Of a stretch of 64,000 nt of DNA, positions 44,396-55,562 are shown in pieces. Source of the stretch: Deferribacterales bacterium Deferri_01 (GTDB taxonomy: Bacteria > Chrysiogenota > Deferribacteres > Deferribacterales > Geovibrionaceae). The translations under genes were made by a program, and so were the position numbers. Location: the NCBI GenBank assembly GCA_001603805.1, contig LUZY01000010.1, positions 1 through 64,000 of the forward strand. Direction: 5' to 3'. Position 1 is the stretch's first letter. Every line of letters begins with the position of its first letter. The notes beneath the pieces are model-generated. The model searched no databases and was not told the DNA's origin. It saw nothing but the letters and a program-made list of their open reading frames with translations.

Positions 44396-47189
44396 CAATA
44401 TAATCATCAAAGGTGCAAGGCAGCACAACCTAAAAAACATTGATCTCGAAATTCCGAAAAACAAACTGGTGGTCATAACCGGAGTCTCAGGCTCCGGCAA
44501 GTCCACCCTCGCCTTTGACACTCTCTACGCTGAAGGGCAGAGAAGATACGTGGAATCGCTTTCCGCTTATGCCCGCCAATTCCTTGAGCTGATGGAAAAA
44601 CCCGACGTGGATTCCATCGAGTACCTCTCCCCTGCTATCAGCATTGAACAGAAGTCGATCAGCAAGAACCCCCGCTCCACGGTGGGAACAATCACAGAAA
44701 TATATGACTACATGCGTCTGCTGTATGCCCGTGTGGGTGATGTACACTGTCCTTCCTGCGGGAAAAAGGTTGAGAGCTACTCCGTTCAGCAGATAGTTGA
44801 CTTCATAACCTCCCACGCAGACGAATCAAGAGTTGAGATCTACTCACCCATTGTCAGAGGGAAAAAAGGAGAATACAAAAAAGTTTTTGAAAAGCTCCTG
44901 AAGGACGGCTTTGTCCGTGTGATGGTTGACGGTGAGCAGAGACGCCTTGAGGAAGAAATAGAGCTTGATAAAAAAATAAAGCATTCAATCAGCGTTTCCA
45001 TTGACAGACTTAAGCTTAAAGAAGGGCTGAACCGCAGACTGGCGGACTCTGTGGAGACTGCCCTTAAGCTCTCCGAAGGTCTGGCGGAGATAGATATAAA
45101 CGGCGAAACCCGCCTGTTTTCCGAAAAATTTGCCTGTCCTGAGTGTAATATCAGCATCGAAGAGATAGAACCCCGCAGTTTTTCATTCAATAACCCTTTC
45201 GGCGCATGTCCGGAATGCGAGGGTTTGGGCGAGAAATCTGTTTTTGATATGGACGCTGTTGTCCCCGATCCTTCATTAAGCATAAGGGAAGGAGCCCTGA
45301 AACCGTGGGAACAGTTTGATAACTTCCATCATTACAATACACTGGTAGCCATATCGCAGCAGTTCGGCATAGATATGAACAAACCCTTCTCAAAGCTCAC
45401 AGAGGAAGAGAAGGACATAATGCTCAACGGAGCAGAGACGCCCCTCAAGCTGGAAACTTTCAGAGGAGAAAAAAAGGTTCAGTACGAGAAAAAGTTTGAC
45501 GGCGTAATCGGATGGCTCCGTGAAAAGCTTTACTCCGACAACATGCCGGACAGAGAAACCGCAAGAAAATTCATGTCCTCAATGGACTGCCCCGAATGTA
45601 AAGGAGCAAGGCTTAAACCAACCAGCCTTGCTGTTACGGTCGGCGGAAAAAACATATATGACACTTCCGAACTTAACATTACCGAAGCTCTGGATTTCTT
45701 CAATAATCTTTACTTTGAAGGCTTTAAAAAAGAGGTCGCAGATAAAATTAACGCAGAAATCAAGCGTCGCCTCAGCTTTCTGAAGGATGTGGGGCTTGAA
45801 TACATCACACTTTCCAGAAAATCATCCACCCTTTCAGGCGGCGAAGCGCAGAGGATAAGACTTGCCACCCAGATAGGCTCCGGACTCACAGGAGTTCTCT
45901 ACGTTCTGGATGAGCCTTCAATCGGTCTGCACCAGCGTGATAACGACATGCTTATAGCAACCCTGAAGAATCTGCGGGATATAGGAAACTCTGTCCTCGT
46001 GGTGGAACATGATGAGGACACCATAGCCGCCTGTGACCATGTGATCGATATGGGACCCGGCGCCGGACGAAAAGGCGGAAACATAGTTTTCAGCGGGAGA
46101 CCGGAAGAGATACGCCACTGTGAAGAATCGCTTACAGGAGCATACCTCAGTGGCGTGAAGGAAATAGAAGTATCCAAACGCAGAAAGCCAGACAAAAAAC
46201 GCTCTCTGATATTAAAAGGGGCAAAAGAGCATAACCTTAAAGGGATTGACCTTGAAATTCCTCTGGGGCTTATGGTCTGCGTAACGGGAGTTTCAGGCTC
46301 AGGCAAATCAACACTGATAATGGACACGCTCTACCCTGCTCTGATGAAGCGTCTCCACGGAACGGGGATGCGAGGCGGCAGTTTCACTGAACTCAGCGGT
46401 GCTGAACTGATCGATAAGGTAATTGACATAGACCAGAGCCCGATCGGACGCACGCCCAGATCAAACCCCTCAACTTACACAGGCGTCCTTACTGATATAC
46501 GAGAACTGTTTGCACAGACTCCTGATGCCAAAAAGCGGGGCTACAAAGCGGGAAGATTCAGCTTCAATGTCCGCTACGGACGCTGCGAAACCTGTCAGGG
46601 CGAGGGATATATCAAGATAGAGATGCACTTTCTCCCCGATATGTACGTCAAGTGCGATGTCTGCGGCGGAAAAAGATACAACCGTGATACGCTGGATATA
46701 CGTTATAAAGATAAAAATATCTCCGATGTGCTTGATATGACAGTGAATCAGGGATTTGAGTTTTTTGAAAATGTGCCGAAATTAAGAAATAAGCTTGAAG
46801 TGCTTGTAAATGTCGGTCTCGGCTATATCAAACTGGGTCAGCCCGCCACAACCCTTTCCGGCGGTGAAGCCCAGAGAGTGAAACTCGCCAAGGAGCTTAT
46901 GAAGCGCCCTACGGGAAAAACCATGTATATCTTTGATGAACCCACAACAGGGCTTCATTTTGATGACATAAACAAGCTGGTGAAGATTTTCAGAGCTTTG
47001 ACCGAAAGCGGAAATACTGTTATCATCATCGAGCATAACCTTGATGTTATCAAGTGCGCCGACCATATAATAGACCTCGGACCCGAAGGCGGTGACGGGG
47101 GAGGAACAATAATTTTTAAAGGAACTCCCGAGAAATGCGCCGAATGTGCGGATTCATACACGGGAAGATACCTGAAAAGGAAACTGTAG
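44373..47189 (+). CDS. uvrA: Excinuclease ABC subunit A
   Basis: 938 aa, full length. Two ABC ATPase modules with P-loops [15 protein letters not shown] and [15 protein letters not shown], two LSGGEAQR signatures, and zinc motifs CPSC...; CPEC...[15 protein letters not shown]...CDVCGG. It recognises damage in nucleotide excision repair. uvrB/uvrC are not nearby. The start lies within the 3-prime end of the DUF342 gene. Confidence 0.98.
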   Translation: MTKHSTNDNIIIKGARQHNLKNIDLEIPKNKLVVITGVSGSGKSTLAFDTLYAEGQRRYVESLSAYARQFLELMEKPDVDSIEYLSPAISIEQKSISKNPRSTVGTITEIYDYMRLLYARVGDVHCPSCGKKVESYSVQQIVDFITSHADESRVEIYSPIVRGKKGEYKKVFEKLLKDGFVRVMVDGEQRRLEEEIELDKKIKHSISVSIDRLKLKEGLNRRLADSVETALKLSEGLAEIDINGETRLFSEKFACPECNISIEEIEPRSFSFNNPFGACPECEGLGEKSVFDMDAVVPDPSLSIREGALKPWEQFDNFHHYNTLVAISQQFGIDMNKPFSKLTEEEKDIMLNGAETPLKLETFRGEKKVQYEKKFDGVIGWLREKLYSDNMPDRETARKFMSSMDCPECKGARLKPTSLAVTVGGKNIYDTSELNITEALDFFNNLYFEGFKKEVADKINAEIKRRLSFLKDVGLEYITLSRKSSTLSGGEAQRIRLATQIGSGLTGVLYVLDEPSIGLHQRDNDMLIATLKNLRDIGNSVLVVEHDEDTIAACDHVIDMGPGAGRKGGNIVFSGRPEEIRHCEESLTGAYLSGVKEIEVSKRRKPDKKRSLILKGAKEHNLKGIDLEIPLGLMVCVTGVSGSGKSTLIMDTLYPALMKRLHGTGMRGGSFTELSGAELIDKVIDIDQSPIGRTPRSNPSTYTGVLTDIRELFAQTPDAKKRGYKAGRFSFNVRYGRCETCQGEGYIKIEMHFLPDMYVKCDVCGGKRYNRDTLDIRYKDKNISDVLDMTVNQGFEFFENVPKLRNKLEVLVNVGLGYIKLGQPATTLSGGEAQRVKLAKELMKRPTGKTMYIFDEPTTGLHFDDINKLVKIFRALTESGNTVIIIEHNLDVIKCADHIIDLGPEGGDGGGTIIFKGTPEKCAECADSYTGRYLKRKL

Positions 47190-47193
47190 CGTG

Positions 47194-49023
47194 ATGAGAA
47201 AAATTGTCCTACTGATTTTAATTCTGCTTGCGGTGTTCGCCTCAGCATTCGCCGAAGAGCTGATAGACAAATACAACTCAGCAAAGAATGATCTTGCCTA
47301 CATTGAAAAATCGTCCAAAGTCACGAGAAAGTCATACGAAAACGTAGCAGACAGGTTCTTTCAGATATATTCAGTACAGCCCACCGGAGCATTGGCAGAT
47401 GACTCTCTCCACTACACAGCTCAAACATATTACAGAAGCTACAAACGCTTCGGCAGCAGAGACGACCTTCTCAAAACAATACGCCACCTGAACCTTCTGG
47501 CGGTTAACTACAGTACAAGGCTCGCATCCCTCGCCTACATACAGCTTGCGGACATCTACATAGCCAGCAAGGATTATCCGTCAGCACGCTTCACTCTTAA
47601 TAAAATGCTGATAAAGTTCCCTAAATCCGAAGACACTCCTACAGCTAAGAAAAAACTGGAACAGATAAACGAATACATCGCAGCCGCAGAAAGAAAGGAG
47701 CGTGCCATCACTCCGCCGCCTTCTGTTACATCGGCACCTGCTGCACAGGCAGGCACCAACATCCCTCCGGCAGTGCCTGAACTCAAACCTGATCCGGCGT
47801 CCGCTGCCAATGCACCCGACACGCCGCCCTCAAGCACAGACAGCCTTTATGCAGATGATGCCGTAAAAGAAAAAAGCGGTGAAACATATTACGGAGTAAA
47901 ATCCGGCGACCAGACCGATAAAATTGTTAAAAGTATCCGTCACTTTGCCGCAAGCGACTACACAAGAGTGGTAATTGACCTGAATAAACCCACAGAGTTC
48001 ATGAAACACTGGCTTAAGGCAAACCCGGAGTTCAACAAGCCGCCGAGGCTTTTCATCGACCTCAAAACTGATTCCATAGACACATCCATCCCAAAAGAGA
48101 TTGATATAAAAGACGGTCTGCTCCGCTCTGTGCGCTGGGCTCCGAACCGTCCGGGGGTTACCCGCATTGTTCTGGACAGTGATAATGTCAAGGACTTCAC
48201 TGTTTTTGCAATGAGCAACCCAGACAGAATAGTAATAGACGTCAGCAATCAGGACATAGACAGCAAACCGAAGGAAACCCTTGCGGCAGCGGAGAGAAAT
48301 GTCACAAACGACCGTGATCTCTCCAAGGCTACGCTTGCATCAGTTTTCGGGCTTAAGATCCGCCGTATCGTGATAGATGCCGGGCACGGCGGAAAAGACC
48401 CCGGCGCATCCTATTACGGGCTGAAAGAAAAAGACATAGTTCTGGACATAGCTCTGGAGCTTGAGAAGCTCTTCAAGCAGAATACTAATCTTGAAGTACA
48501 TCTCACAAGAAGGACGGATGTTTTCATTCCCCTTGAAGAAAGAACAGCCATAGCAAACAGGCTCAAGGCGGATATTTTCGTCTCCGTTCATGTTAACGCC
48601 AGCAGAAACAAAAACAGCAGCGGGCTTGAAACCTTCGTTCTTAACGTTACCAAGGATCAGACCGCCCTTGAAGTTGCTGCGGCGGAAAACATGGCAACAG
48701 AAAAATCCATGAGCGACCTTCAGGGCATCCTTAAAGATATAATGCTTAACTCCAAGCTGGAGGAATCACTTCTACTCGCGGCAAAAGCGCAGGAATCGCT
48801 GACACGCTCGGTTTACGGCACAGCAAACCACAGAAACAACAGAGGCGTCAAACAGGCTCCGTTCTATGTCCTTGTGGGTGCGAAAATGCCTTCGATACTT
48901 GTTGAGGCAGGCTTTGTTTCCAACAGGGAAGAGGCTAACCTTCTCAAAAGCACTGCTCACAGAAAAAAAATCGCCTACGGTATTTTTCAGGGTCTGCAAA
49001 ATTACATAGAACTGCATAAATAA
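47194..49023 (+). CDS. N-acetylmuramoyl-L-alanine amidase with AMIN domain (AmiC type)
   Basis: About 609 aa. Signal peptide (1-21), TPR-like helical region (25-150) akin to tetratricopeptide modules, a Pro/Ala-rich linker, an AMIN domain (about 245-345; FAASDYTRVVIDLNKPTEF), and a C-terminal zinc amidase_3 domain with IDAGHGGKDPGA, FVSVHVNASRNK and ILVEAGFVSN. It probably splits septal peptidoglycan. It starts 4 nt after the uvrA stop; a GTG one codon upstream is in frame. Confidence 0.92.
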   Translation: MRKIVLLILILLAVFASAFAEELIDKYNSAKNDLAYIEKSSKVTRKSYENVADRFFQIYSVQPTGALADDSLHYTAQTYYRSYKRFGSRDDLLKTIRHLNLLAVNYSTRLASLAYIQLADIYIASKDYPSARFTLNKMLIKFPKSEDTPTAKKKLEQINEYIAAAERKERAITPPPSVTSAPAAQAGTNIPPAVPELKPDPASAANAPDTPPSSTDSLYADDAVKEKSGETYYGVKSGDQTDKIVKSIRHFAASDYTRVVIDLNKPTEFMKHWLKANPEFNKPPRLFIDLKTDSIDTSIPKEIDIKDGLLRSVRWAPNRPGVTRIVLDSDNVKDFTVFAMSNPDRIVIDVSNQDIDSKPKETLAAAERNVTNDRDLSKATLASVFGLKIRRIVIDAGHGGKDPGASYYGLKEKDIVLDIALELEKLFKQNTNLEVHLTRRTDVFIPLEERTAIANRLKADIFVSVHVNASRNKNSSGLETFVLNVTKDQTALEVAAAENMATEKSMSDLQGILKDIMLNSKLEESLLLAAKAQESLTRSVYGTANHRNNRGVKQAPFYVLVGAKMPSILVEAGFVSNREEANLLKSTAHRKKIAYGIFQGLQNYIELHK

Positions 49024-49035
49024 CCGAAAAAGCCG

Positions 49036-49067
49036 GCGTTAATCCGTGCATCAGGCCGGATTAACGC
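49036..49067 (+). terminator. 11-bp inverted repeat after the amidase gene
   Basis: GCGTTAATCCG (49036-49046) and CGGATTAACGC (49057-49067), 10-nt loop, 12 nt past the amidase stop. There is no T-run, so it is a hairpin of uncertain terminator function. Confidence 0.45.
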
Positions 49068-49151
49068 ATCAAGGCGTCACATGTACACAGCTGTGATTTT
49101 TGCCCGACCTCCATACCCATAATTCTATTCACTTTTTCCTTTATTTTTCTC

Positions 49152-49178
49152 TTGATTTTTTTGTGCTTGATCTATAAA
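49152..49178 (+). promoter_or_regulatory. Candidate groESL promoter
   Basis: TTGATT (49152-49157) and TATAAA (49173-49178), 15-nt spacing, directly upstream of the CIRCE operator. Spacing is short, so the exact boxes are uncertain. Confidence 0.4.
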
Positions 49179-49188
49179 AATAACACTG

Positions 49189-49215
49189 TTGGCACTCAAC
49201 ACACCAGAGTGCTAA
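49189..49215 (+). promoter_or_regulatory. CIRCE operator (HrcA binding site)
   Basis: TTGGCACTC-N9-GAGTGCTAA, one mismatch from the consensus TTAGCACTC-N9-GAGTGCTAA, 45 nt before groES. It indicates heat-shock control by HrcA repressor. Confidence 0.95.
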
Positions 49216-49260
49216 TAACTTAAAACAGGCAATTTAATAATAAAATAAAGGAGGAAGAAG

Positions 49261-49551
49261 ATGGCACAGATTAAGCCGCTTCAGGACAGAGTTCTCGTTA
49301 AACGCTTCAAAAGCGAAGAGAAAACTGCCTCAGGAATCATCATTCCCGACAGTGCAAAGGAAAAACCCATGGAAGGCGAAGTTGTCGCTACAGGACCCGG
49401 CAAATACCTTGACAACGGAAACAAGGTAGAACTCACTGTTAAAGCAGGAGACAAAGTTCTTTTCAGCAAATATGCCGGAACAGAAGTTAAACTCGGCGAT
49501 GAAGAATACCTTATCATGCGTGAGGATGACATCCTCGGCATCCTTAACTAA
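49261..49551 (+). CDS. groES: Co-chaperonin GroES
   Basis: 96 aa, normal length. Begins [27 protein letters not shown] with the mobile loop, and ends [24 protein letters not shown] is an excellent binding site. It caps GroEL, encoded 22 nt downstream. Confidence 0.98.
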   Translation: MAQIKPLQDRVLVKRFKSEEKTASGIIIPDSAKEKPMEGEVVATGPGKYLDNGNKVELTVKAGDKVLFSKYAGTEVKLGDEEYLIMREDDILGILN

Positions 49552-49567
49552 TCACACGGAGGGATAA

Positions 49568-51217
<1,650 letters not shown>

Positions 51218-51258
51218 GCATCTGCTTACCCTTTCACTAAACTTAAATACGCTTAAAT

Positions 51259-51292
51259 AAAGCCCGCAAGCCATATGGTTTGCGGGCTTTTT
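51259..51292 (+). terminator. Intrinsic terminator after groEL
   Basis: AAAGCCCGCAA pairs with TTTGCGGGCTTT through GCC-ATA-TGG, then T residues. It also marks the left edge of the accessory island. Confidence 0.9.
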
Positions 51293-51408
51293 GTTTGATA
51301 TGTTTCTCAGTTAGTTTCATTCTTTTCAGCAAGTTGTGTAGCTTTATGGGTATAATAAGGCAGTGTCAGAGCTTCGGTCAGGATTTGTTCGGGGAGAAAA
51401 CAAAATAC

Positions 51409-51639
51409 ATGAAAAATAAAGTTGAGATTTATAAATCCGGTGATTCATCTGAAATCAGAGTGCAGTTTGATGATAATACCGTATGGCTCAACCAAGAACA
51501 GTTGTCAGAACTGTTTGGACGAGACAGAACCGTTATCTCCCGCCACATTAAAAATATTTTCAATGAAGGTGAGCTAGATAAAAATGTGGTAAGTGCAGAT
51601 TTTGCACATACCACTCATTGCAGAGAGATAGCTGGTTAA
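51409..51639 (+). pseudogene. Truncated RhuM-family protein fragment
   Basis: 76 codons. MKNKVEIYKSGDSSEIRVQFDDNTVWLNQEQLSELFGRD... is the N-terminal DNA-binding-like part of RhuM/virulence-type proteins, which normally run to about 330 aa. The frame breaks after VVSADFAHTTH, just where the family core should begin, so only about a quarter remains. No remainder is seen downstream. The ATG at 51409 is the family start. Confidence 0.7.
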
Positions 51640-51678
51640 TTGTGGGGGATAAAATCATATATTTAAGGAGAAAGTCCG

Positions 51679-52116
51679 ATGATATCATTCAGAGAGTTTT
51701 TTAACGAAAATGGTATAGATTATTTCGTCGTTGAAATCGCAGAAGAATTAGTACCCAGAGGTGCGCTTCTGAATGAAGGCAAATGGGTTAATTCGGAAAA
51801 AAAGGATTACATGCAACGCGTTGATCCAGAGAATCCTTCTATGAATCAAAAAAGACATGTTCATGTTGCAAAAGCGAAGCATATTTCAAATAAAAATATG
51901 CAGGCATCATGGAATGATGATGGAACAAGACACGACAAGAAAACTTTTAATTCAACAATTGGGTCAATATCTACTGTCCAAAATATAGCACGTCAAGCAC
52001 TAGGTTTAGAAAGTGATATCATGCTGGAAAGAGCGGCAAATGTATCAAACTCGTTTGTCCTATTAAGCGAAGCGGTTGATATTGGCATTACGCCAGTTCT
52101 TTTCATTGCTAAATAG
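51679..52116 (+). CDS. Unknown 145-aa protein of accessory island
   Basis: No family securely recognised. It starts ISFREFFNENGIDYFVVEIAEEL and contains a conserved-looking basic/His block NQKRHVHVAKAKHISNKNMQASW and DDGTRHDKKTFN. The end is helical. AAGGAG precedes the ATG. It lies 18 nt upstream of the 226-aa gene, in the same direction, so the pair may act together, possibly as a toxin-antitoxin or defence pair; this is inference from location only. Confidence 0.6.
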   Translation: MISFREFFNENGIDYFVVEIAEELVPRGALLNEGKWVNSEKKDYMQRVDPENPSMNQKRHVHVAKAKHISNKNMQASWNDDGTRHDKKTFNSTIGSISTVQNIARQALGLESDIMLERAANVSNSFVLLSEAVDIGITPVLFIAK

Positions 52117-52134
52117 TTGGTATTAGGTGGTAAA

Positions 52135-52815
52135 ATGAGAGATTCATATTTACGCTTCTTCTCAGAAGGCTACATTAGCAAAGAACAATTCTTTGAGTTT
52201 GGCCTAAAAGAAACCATTTATGCTCCAGCTGACAAAGCTGCAATGGAATGGAATCACCTGAAACAAAGGATTACCTCTGATGAAACTGTCTATATTCGTG
52301 GCTTTGGCAGAGATGCCAATGGAACTTATTTATTCCAAGAGCTTTACAAAGGACTACTTGGTAATCAGAATGTGCAAAAAGATTCTACTAATAATGATAA
52401 ACCAACCAAATTAATTCGTGACCTAACAGGGTATTCTAAGATAAAGAGTGCAAAACATAGGCCTATTAGGAACTATCAAGTCTCACATATATTTGGCCGT
52501 ACTAAAAATGTTTATGCCTTTACCGCACCATGGAATATTGTGTACATGCCAAAAATACTAGACCCTTTTACTGGACATGAGGCAAAAGGTGATATTATTG
52601 ATGAGTATACATTGCTATTTCAAAAGCAAAGTTATGAGCGGTTTAGCTCACTAATAGATGACTTTAATAAGATTATTTCGGCCAACACATTCCAAGAAAA
52701 GCTAAAACATACGTTAGGTTTGTTAGCTGAAAATGCTACATATAGTAATGAAGATATCAATAAGCTAACAAAGGCCATAAATGATGAATTTAAGCCAATT
52801 GAAATACCTAGGTAA
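52135..52815 (+). CDS. Unknown 226-aa protein with HNH-like block
   Basis: MRDSYLRFFSEGYISKEQFFEFGL starts a helical region; the centre (about 115-155) has NYQVSHIFGRTKNVYAFTAP then WNIVYMPKILDPFTGHEAKG, with His, Asn and His arranged somewhat like an HNH nuclease. The C-terminus is helical. AGGTGG upstream supports the ATG at 52135 over a TTG at 52117. It may be a nuclease of a defence pair with the preceding gene; not established. Confidence 0.55.
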   Translation: MRDSYLRFFSEGYISKEQFFEFGLKETIYAPADKAAMEWNHLKQRITSDETVYIRGFGRDANGTYLFQELYKGLLGNQNVQKDSTNNDKPTKLIRDLTGYSKIKSAKHRPIRNYQVSHIFGRTKNVYAFTAPWNIVYMPKILDPFTGHEAKGDIIDEYTLLFQKQSYERFSSLIDDFNKIISANTFQEKLKHTLGLLAENATYSNEDINKLTKAINDEFKPIEIPR

Positions 52816-52905
52816 TAAGTAATGGGTATTATTATGCTTGATATGGTACATTTTGTATAATTAAATTTATAAGAATTATTGTTACTAATCCACAGGGAGG
52901 CAATT

Positions 52906-53414
52906 ATGGCTATGTATTCTGGGCCAGAAGATATCTATAAGAGGCTTGTGGAAGATGTCCCAGAAACGAAGAGTGGCTTTTTGGGCTAGTAGCCTTTGCT
53001 GTCGTCGAAGAACAAAAAATTGAATGGATAAAACATCAAATTCAAAATAATGATAGAGCACCAACTAATGATGAAATTCTGACATGGTACCAACAGCTAC
53101 CTGACGGTGTTTTATTACGTGCTAAAGATACAGCAGAAACTAGGCTACGAGATTATGGTGCATCGGCAATAGAGAATTACTTGGCTGACTATAAGGATGG
53201 ACTGTTAGAAGGCATTATTGTAAGTGAAATCCGAGAAACCAAAAAGTTTTGGCCTCAGTTTGGTGTTAATCTCGCTGGAGGTTTTGTTAGCGCGTTATTA
53301 TTTGCAGCGTTGCTTACACTGGTAGCATTTTTCGTAATAAATGATACTTCTCCGGTACAAATAGTAAAAGAATTACATGGAGACACGGAGGTAATTCAAA
53401 ATGGCAAAAAATGA
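52906..53414 (+). pseudogene. Frameshifted membrane protein gene
   Basis: The ATG at 52906 with GGGAGG upstream reads MAMYSGPEDIYKRLVEDVPETK, then a stop follows. The shifted frame carries on without a stop from 52941 to 53414 (EEWLFGLVAFAVVEEQKIEW...), through a helical part and one membrane segment (GGFVSALLFAALLTLVAFFV). A one-base change near 52966-52972 would restore an about 169-residue protein. Family unknown. It could be a true mutation, a programmed shift or a read error. Confidence 0.65.
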
Positions 53415-53655
53415 AGTTACAAGCAAAAAAGCTGCTACTGCTGCTTCAAAAACGCTAAAAAATTCAGGTGCAAGCAAGGCAGCAAAATCTGCTGCTGGTT
53501 CAGCATTAAGCCAAAGAAATGCACCTGAAAAAGTAACTCAAGCGAAAGCTGGTACAGCGGCATCTAAAGCATTAAGAAATCCTAGTTCGAGCAAGGCAGC
53601 CAAAACTTCCGCTGGCTCAGCACTTACACAACGACCAACTAAGAAAAAAGGTTAA
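53401..53655 (+). CDS. Small basic Ala/Ser/Lys repeat protein
   Basis: 84 aa built from two repeats of about 37 residues: KAATAASKTLKN...ASKAAKSAAGSALSQR and KAGTAASKALRN...SSKAAKTSAGSALTQR. Similar small proteins of unknown role occur on mobile DNA in many bacteria. The start overlaps the end of the frameshifted gene by 14 nt and has GGAGG 10 nt upstream, so the two are coupled. Confidence 0.65.
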   Translation: MAKNEVTSKKAATAASKTLKNSGASKAAKSAAGSALSQRNAPEKVTQAKAGTAASKALRNPSSSKAAKTSAGSALTQRPTKKKG

Positions 53656-53793
53656 TAACACTAACCTGTAGAACTACAGAGCTAGTGAAGAAGATTTCGG
53701 TTTTAAGTGCACTCTTTTAGTATTTTGTAGAAAATCATTAACATATAACAACACAGGCGCCTTAACCCGCTGACTGTTCTCAATTAACCACAC

Positions 53794-53825
53794 AAAGCAC
53801 CCTGCCTCTCAAAAGGAGGGGCTTT
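53794..53825 (+). terminator. Terminator at right edge of the island
   Basis: AAAGC-CCCT-CC pairs with GG-AGGG-GCTTT with two single-base bulges, followed by a T run, 33 nt before mpg. Confidence 0.65.
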
Positions 53826-53857
53826 TTTTCTTTTGCTGATTCGGCTATTATTATCCC

Positions 53858-54472
53858 ATGAAAAAGCTTGAAGCATCGTTCTTTGACCGCACCCCCTGCG
53901 AGGTTGCCCGTGATCTTCTGGGCAAGGTGATATTCCGCCTTTATGAAGGGATATGGCTCAAGGCGCAGATAATAGAGACAGAAAGCTACTACCTGCATGA
54001 AAAAGGAAGCCACGCTTCCCTTGGCTACACAGAAAAACGCAAGGCGCTGTTTATGCCCGCCGGCACTATATACATGTATTACGCCAGAGGCGGAGACTCC
54101 CTGAACATGAGCTGCCACGGGGAAGGGAACGCTGTGCTTATAAAATCTGGCTATCCATACGGAAATGAAGAAGCCATGCTCCAGATGATGAAGCACCTCA
54201 ACCCATATAAGAGTGACGGGCGTGAAAGGGAAACAGAAAAGCTGTGCAGCGGGCAAACCCTTCTCTGTAGATCGCTTGGGCTGAAAGTTCCACAATATGA
54301 CGCCAAAACATTTGACGACAGCCTGTTCATGGCAGATATGGGCTATGTTCCTGAAAAAATAATTCAGACAACCCGCCTCGGCATACCGAAAGGACGTGAC
54401 GAGCATCTGCTGTACAGATATATTGATGAAAAATATATGAATTCCTGTACAAAACCGGTCAGGAATACTTAA
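53858..54472 (+). CDS. 3-methyladenine DNA glycosylase (AAG/MPG type)
   Basis: 204 aa. Family blocks FFDRTPCEVARDLLGK, the catalytic Glu in AQIIETESYY and MPAGTIYMYYARGGDSLNMSC are clear. It removes alkylated purines in base excision repair. It sits at the right edge of the accessory island with normal base use. Confidence 0.92.
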   Translation: MKKLEASFFDRTPCEVARDLLGKVIFRLYEGIWLKAQIIETESYYLHEKGSHASLGYTEKRKALFMPAGTIYMYYARGGDSLNMSCHGEGNAVLIKSGYPYGNEEAMLQMMKHLNPYKSDGRERETEKLCSGQTLLCRSLGLKVPQYDAKTFDDSLFMADMGYVPEKIIQTTRLGIPKGRDEHLLYRYIDEKYMNSCTKPVRNT

Positions 54473-54512
54473 AATACGGTATAATTTTACAAAAAACTTC
54501 AGCGGTGAGAAA

Positions 54513-54995
54513 ATGAAAAAATTTCTGGCTTCGGTTCTTCTGCTGCTTATGTTTGCGGCGGCGGCAATTGCCGATGAAATCCCATCTGAACCCTTGGCGG
54601 GACTAAGCACAGTCAAAGCGGTAATCGATCTGAATCAGGGCAAGGCAAACCTTCTGGATCTCCGCCTTGTATCCATCAGAAAAACCTATGAAACCCTCAA
54701 AAGCGCAGGTATCAAGCCCATTTTTATTGTCGTTGTACGGGGCGACGCTTCCGCTTTTATGACTGAGACAGATAAATATATCAGCGCTATGGACACAGGG
54801 CTGAAAAAGATAATGCACAAAAGGGTGCATGAGCTTATGGATATGGGAATCCGCTTTCAGCAGTGCGGGCTTTCACTATCAAACATGAAGGTAGACAGGG
54901 CAGACGTTCTGCATGACATAGAGATTGTTAAAAACGGATACGTAAGCCTCATAGCCTACCAGAACAAAGGCTACGCTCTCATACCTATGGATTAA
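54513..54995 (+). CDS. Exported DsrE/DsrF-like protein
   Basis: 160 aa. Signal peptide (1-20, LASVLLLLMFAAAAIADE). The mature domain has the DsrE pattern: VKAVIDLNQG, IRKTYETLKSAGIKPIFIVVVRG, and FQQCGLSLSNMKV with one Cys in the position of the DsrE-type cysteine. Periplasmic members of this group are thought to act in sulfur handling, unproven here. GGTGAG precedes the ATG. Confidence 0.75.
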   Translation: MKKFLASVLLLLMFAAAAIADEIPSEPLAGLSTVKAVIDLNQGKANLLDLRLVSIRKTYETLKSAGIKPIFIVVVRGDASAFMTETDKYISAMDTGLKKIMHKRVHELMDMGIRFQQCGLSLSNMKVDRADVLHDIEIVKNGYVSLIAYQNKGYALIPMD

Positions 54996-54997
54996 AA

Positions 54998-55022
54998 AAA
55001 GCCTCCCGCTTGGGGAGGCTTT
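54998..55022. terminator. Bidirectional terminator between DsrE-like and ferritin genes
   Basis: AAAGCCTCCC / GGGAGGCTTT with a 5-nt loop between two convergent genes. Confidence 0.85.
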
Positions 55023-55027
55023 GAAAT

Positions 55028-55546
55028 TTATTGAGCCGTGGTGTCCGCCGGTGCGGTGAATACCCTTGTGGCAAGCTCCGCATCCAGAAGGAAAATACCG
55101 TTTCCATTCCCCTGAACAAGCTTGAGTTTGTCGATAATCTGGTTGACAGAAGCTTCCTCTTCAACCTGCTCGGTCACAAACCACTGGAGGAAAGCGTTTG
55201 TTCCGTGATCTCTTTCATCAAGAGCGAGATCCACAAGCTTATATATTCTTTTAGTAACCTCCCTCTCGTGTTCAAGAGTTTCTTCAAATATTGAGAGAAG
55301 CGTGTCGTAATCTTTTTTCGGTTTTTTAACAGCTTCAAGCTCAACTTCAGAACTCTGATCAAGTATGAAGTTATAAAATTTCATAGCGTGCATCATTTCT
55401 TCCTGATACTGAACATAAAACCAGTTTGCAAAGCCTTTAAGCCCTTTGCTCTCGCAGTGTGCGCTCATGGCGAGATACACATAAGCGGAATACATCTCAA
55501 AATTAAGCTGTTCGTTTAGTGCTTTTTCCATCTTCTTGGAAATCAT
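55028..55546 (-). CDS. ftn: Ferritin
   Basis: 172 aa non-heme ferritin. The four-helix core with ferroxidase residues is visible: EQLNFEMYSAYVY, YQEEMMHAMKF and EQVEEEASVNQI. It stores iron as ferric mineral. AGGAAACGAT-like purine-rich sequence precedes the start. It begins 16 nt after the stop of the GH57 gene, so it may be read partly from that operon, although no functional link is clear. Confidence 0.95.
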   Translation of the reverse strand: MISKKMEKALNEQLNFEMYSAYVYLAMSAHCESKGLKGFANWFYVQYQEEMMHAMKFYNFILDQSSEVELEAVKKPKKDYDTLLSIFEETLEHEREVTKRIYKLVDLALDERDHGTNAFLQWFVTEQVEEEASVNQIIDKLKLVQGNGNGIFLLDAELATRVFTAPADTTAQ

Positions 55547-55562
55547 CGTTTCCTCCGTTTCT

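Larger units (their letters stand above)
51294..53826. mobile_element. AT-rich accessory island between groEL and mpg
   Basis: Base and codon use turn clearly AT-rich after the groEL terminator and return to normal at mpg. It holds a truncated RhuM-type fragment, two unfamiliar coupled genes, a frameshifted membrane protein gene and a small repeat protein. No integrase, transposase, tRNA or flanking direct repeat was found, so the mode of entry is unknown. Confidence 0.65.

Noticed and set aside
53780-54616. Long minus-strand open frame opposite mpg
   Set aside because: It covers mpg in antisense; mpg has clear catalytic motifs, and the antisense product resembles nothing.
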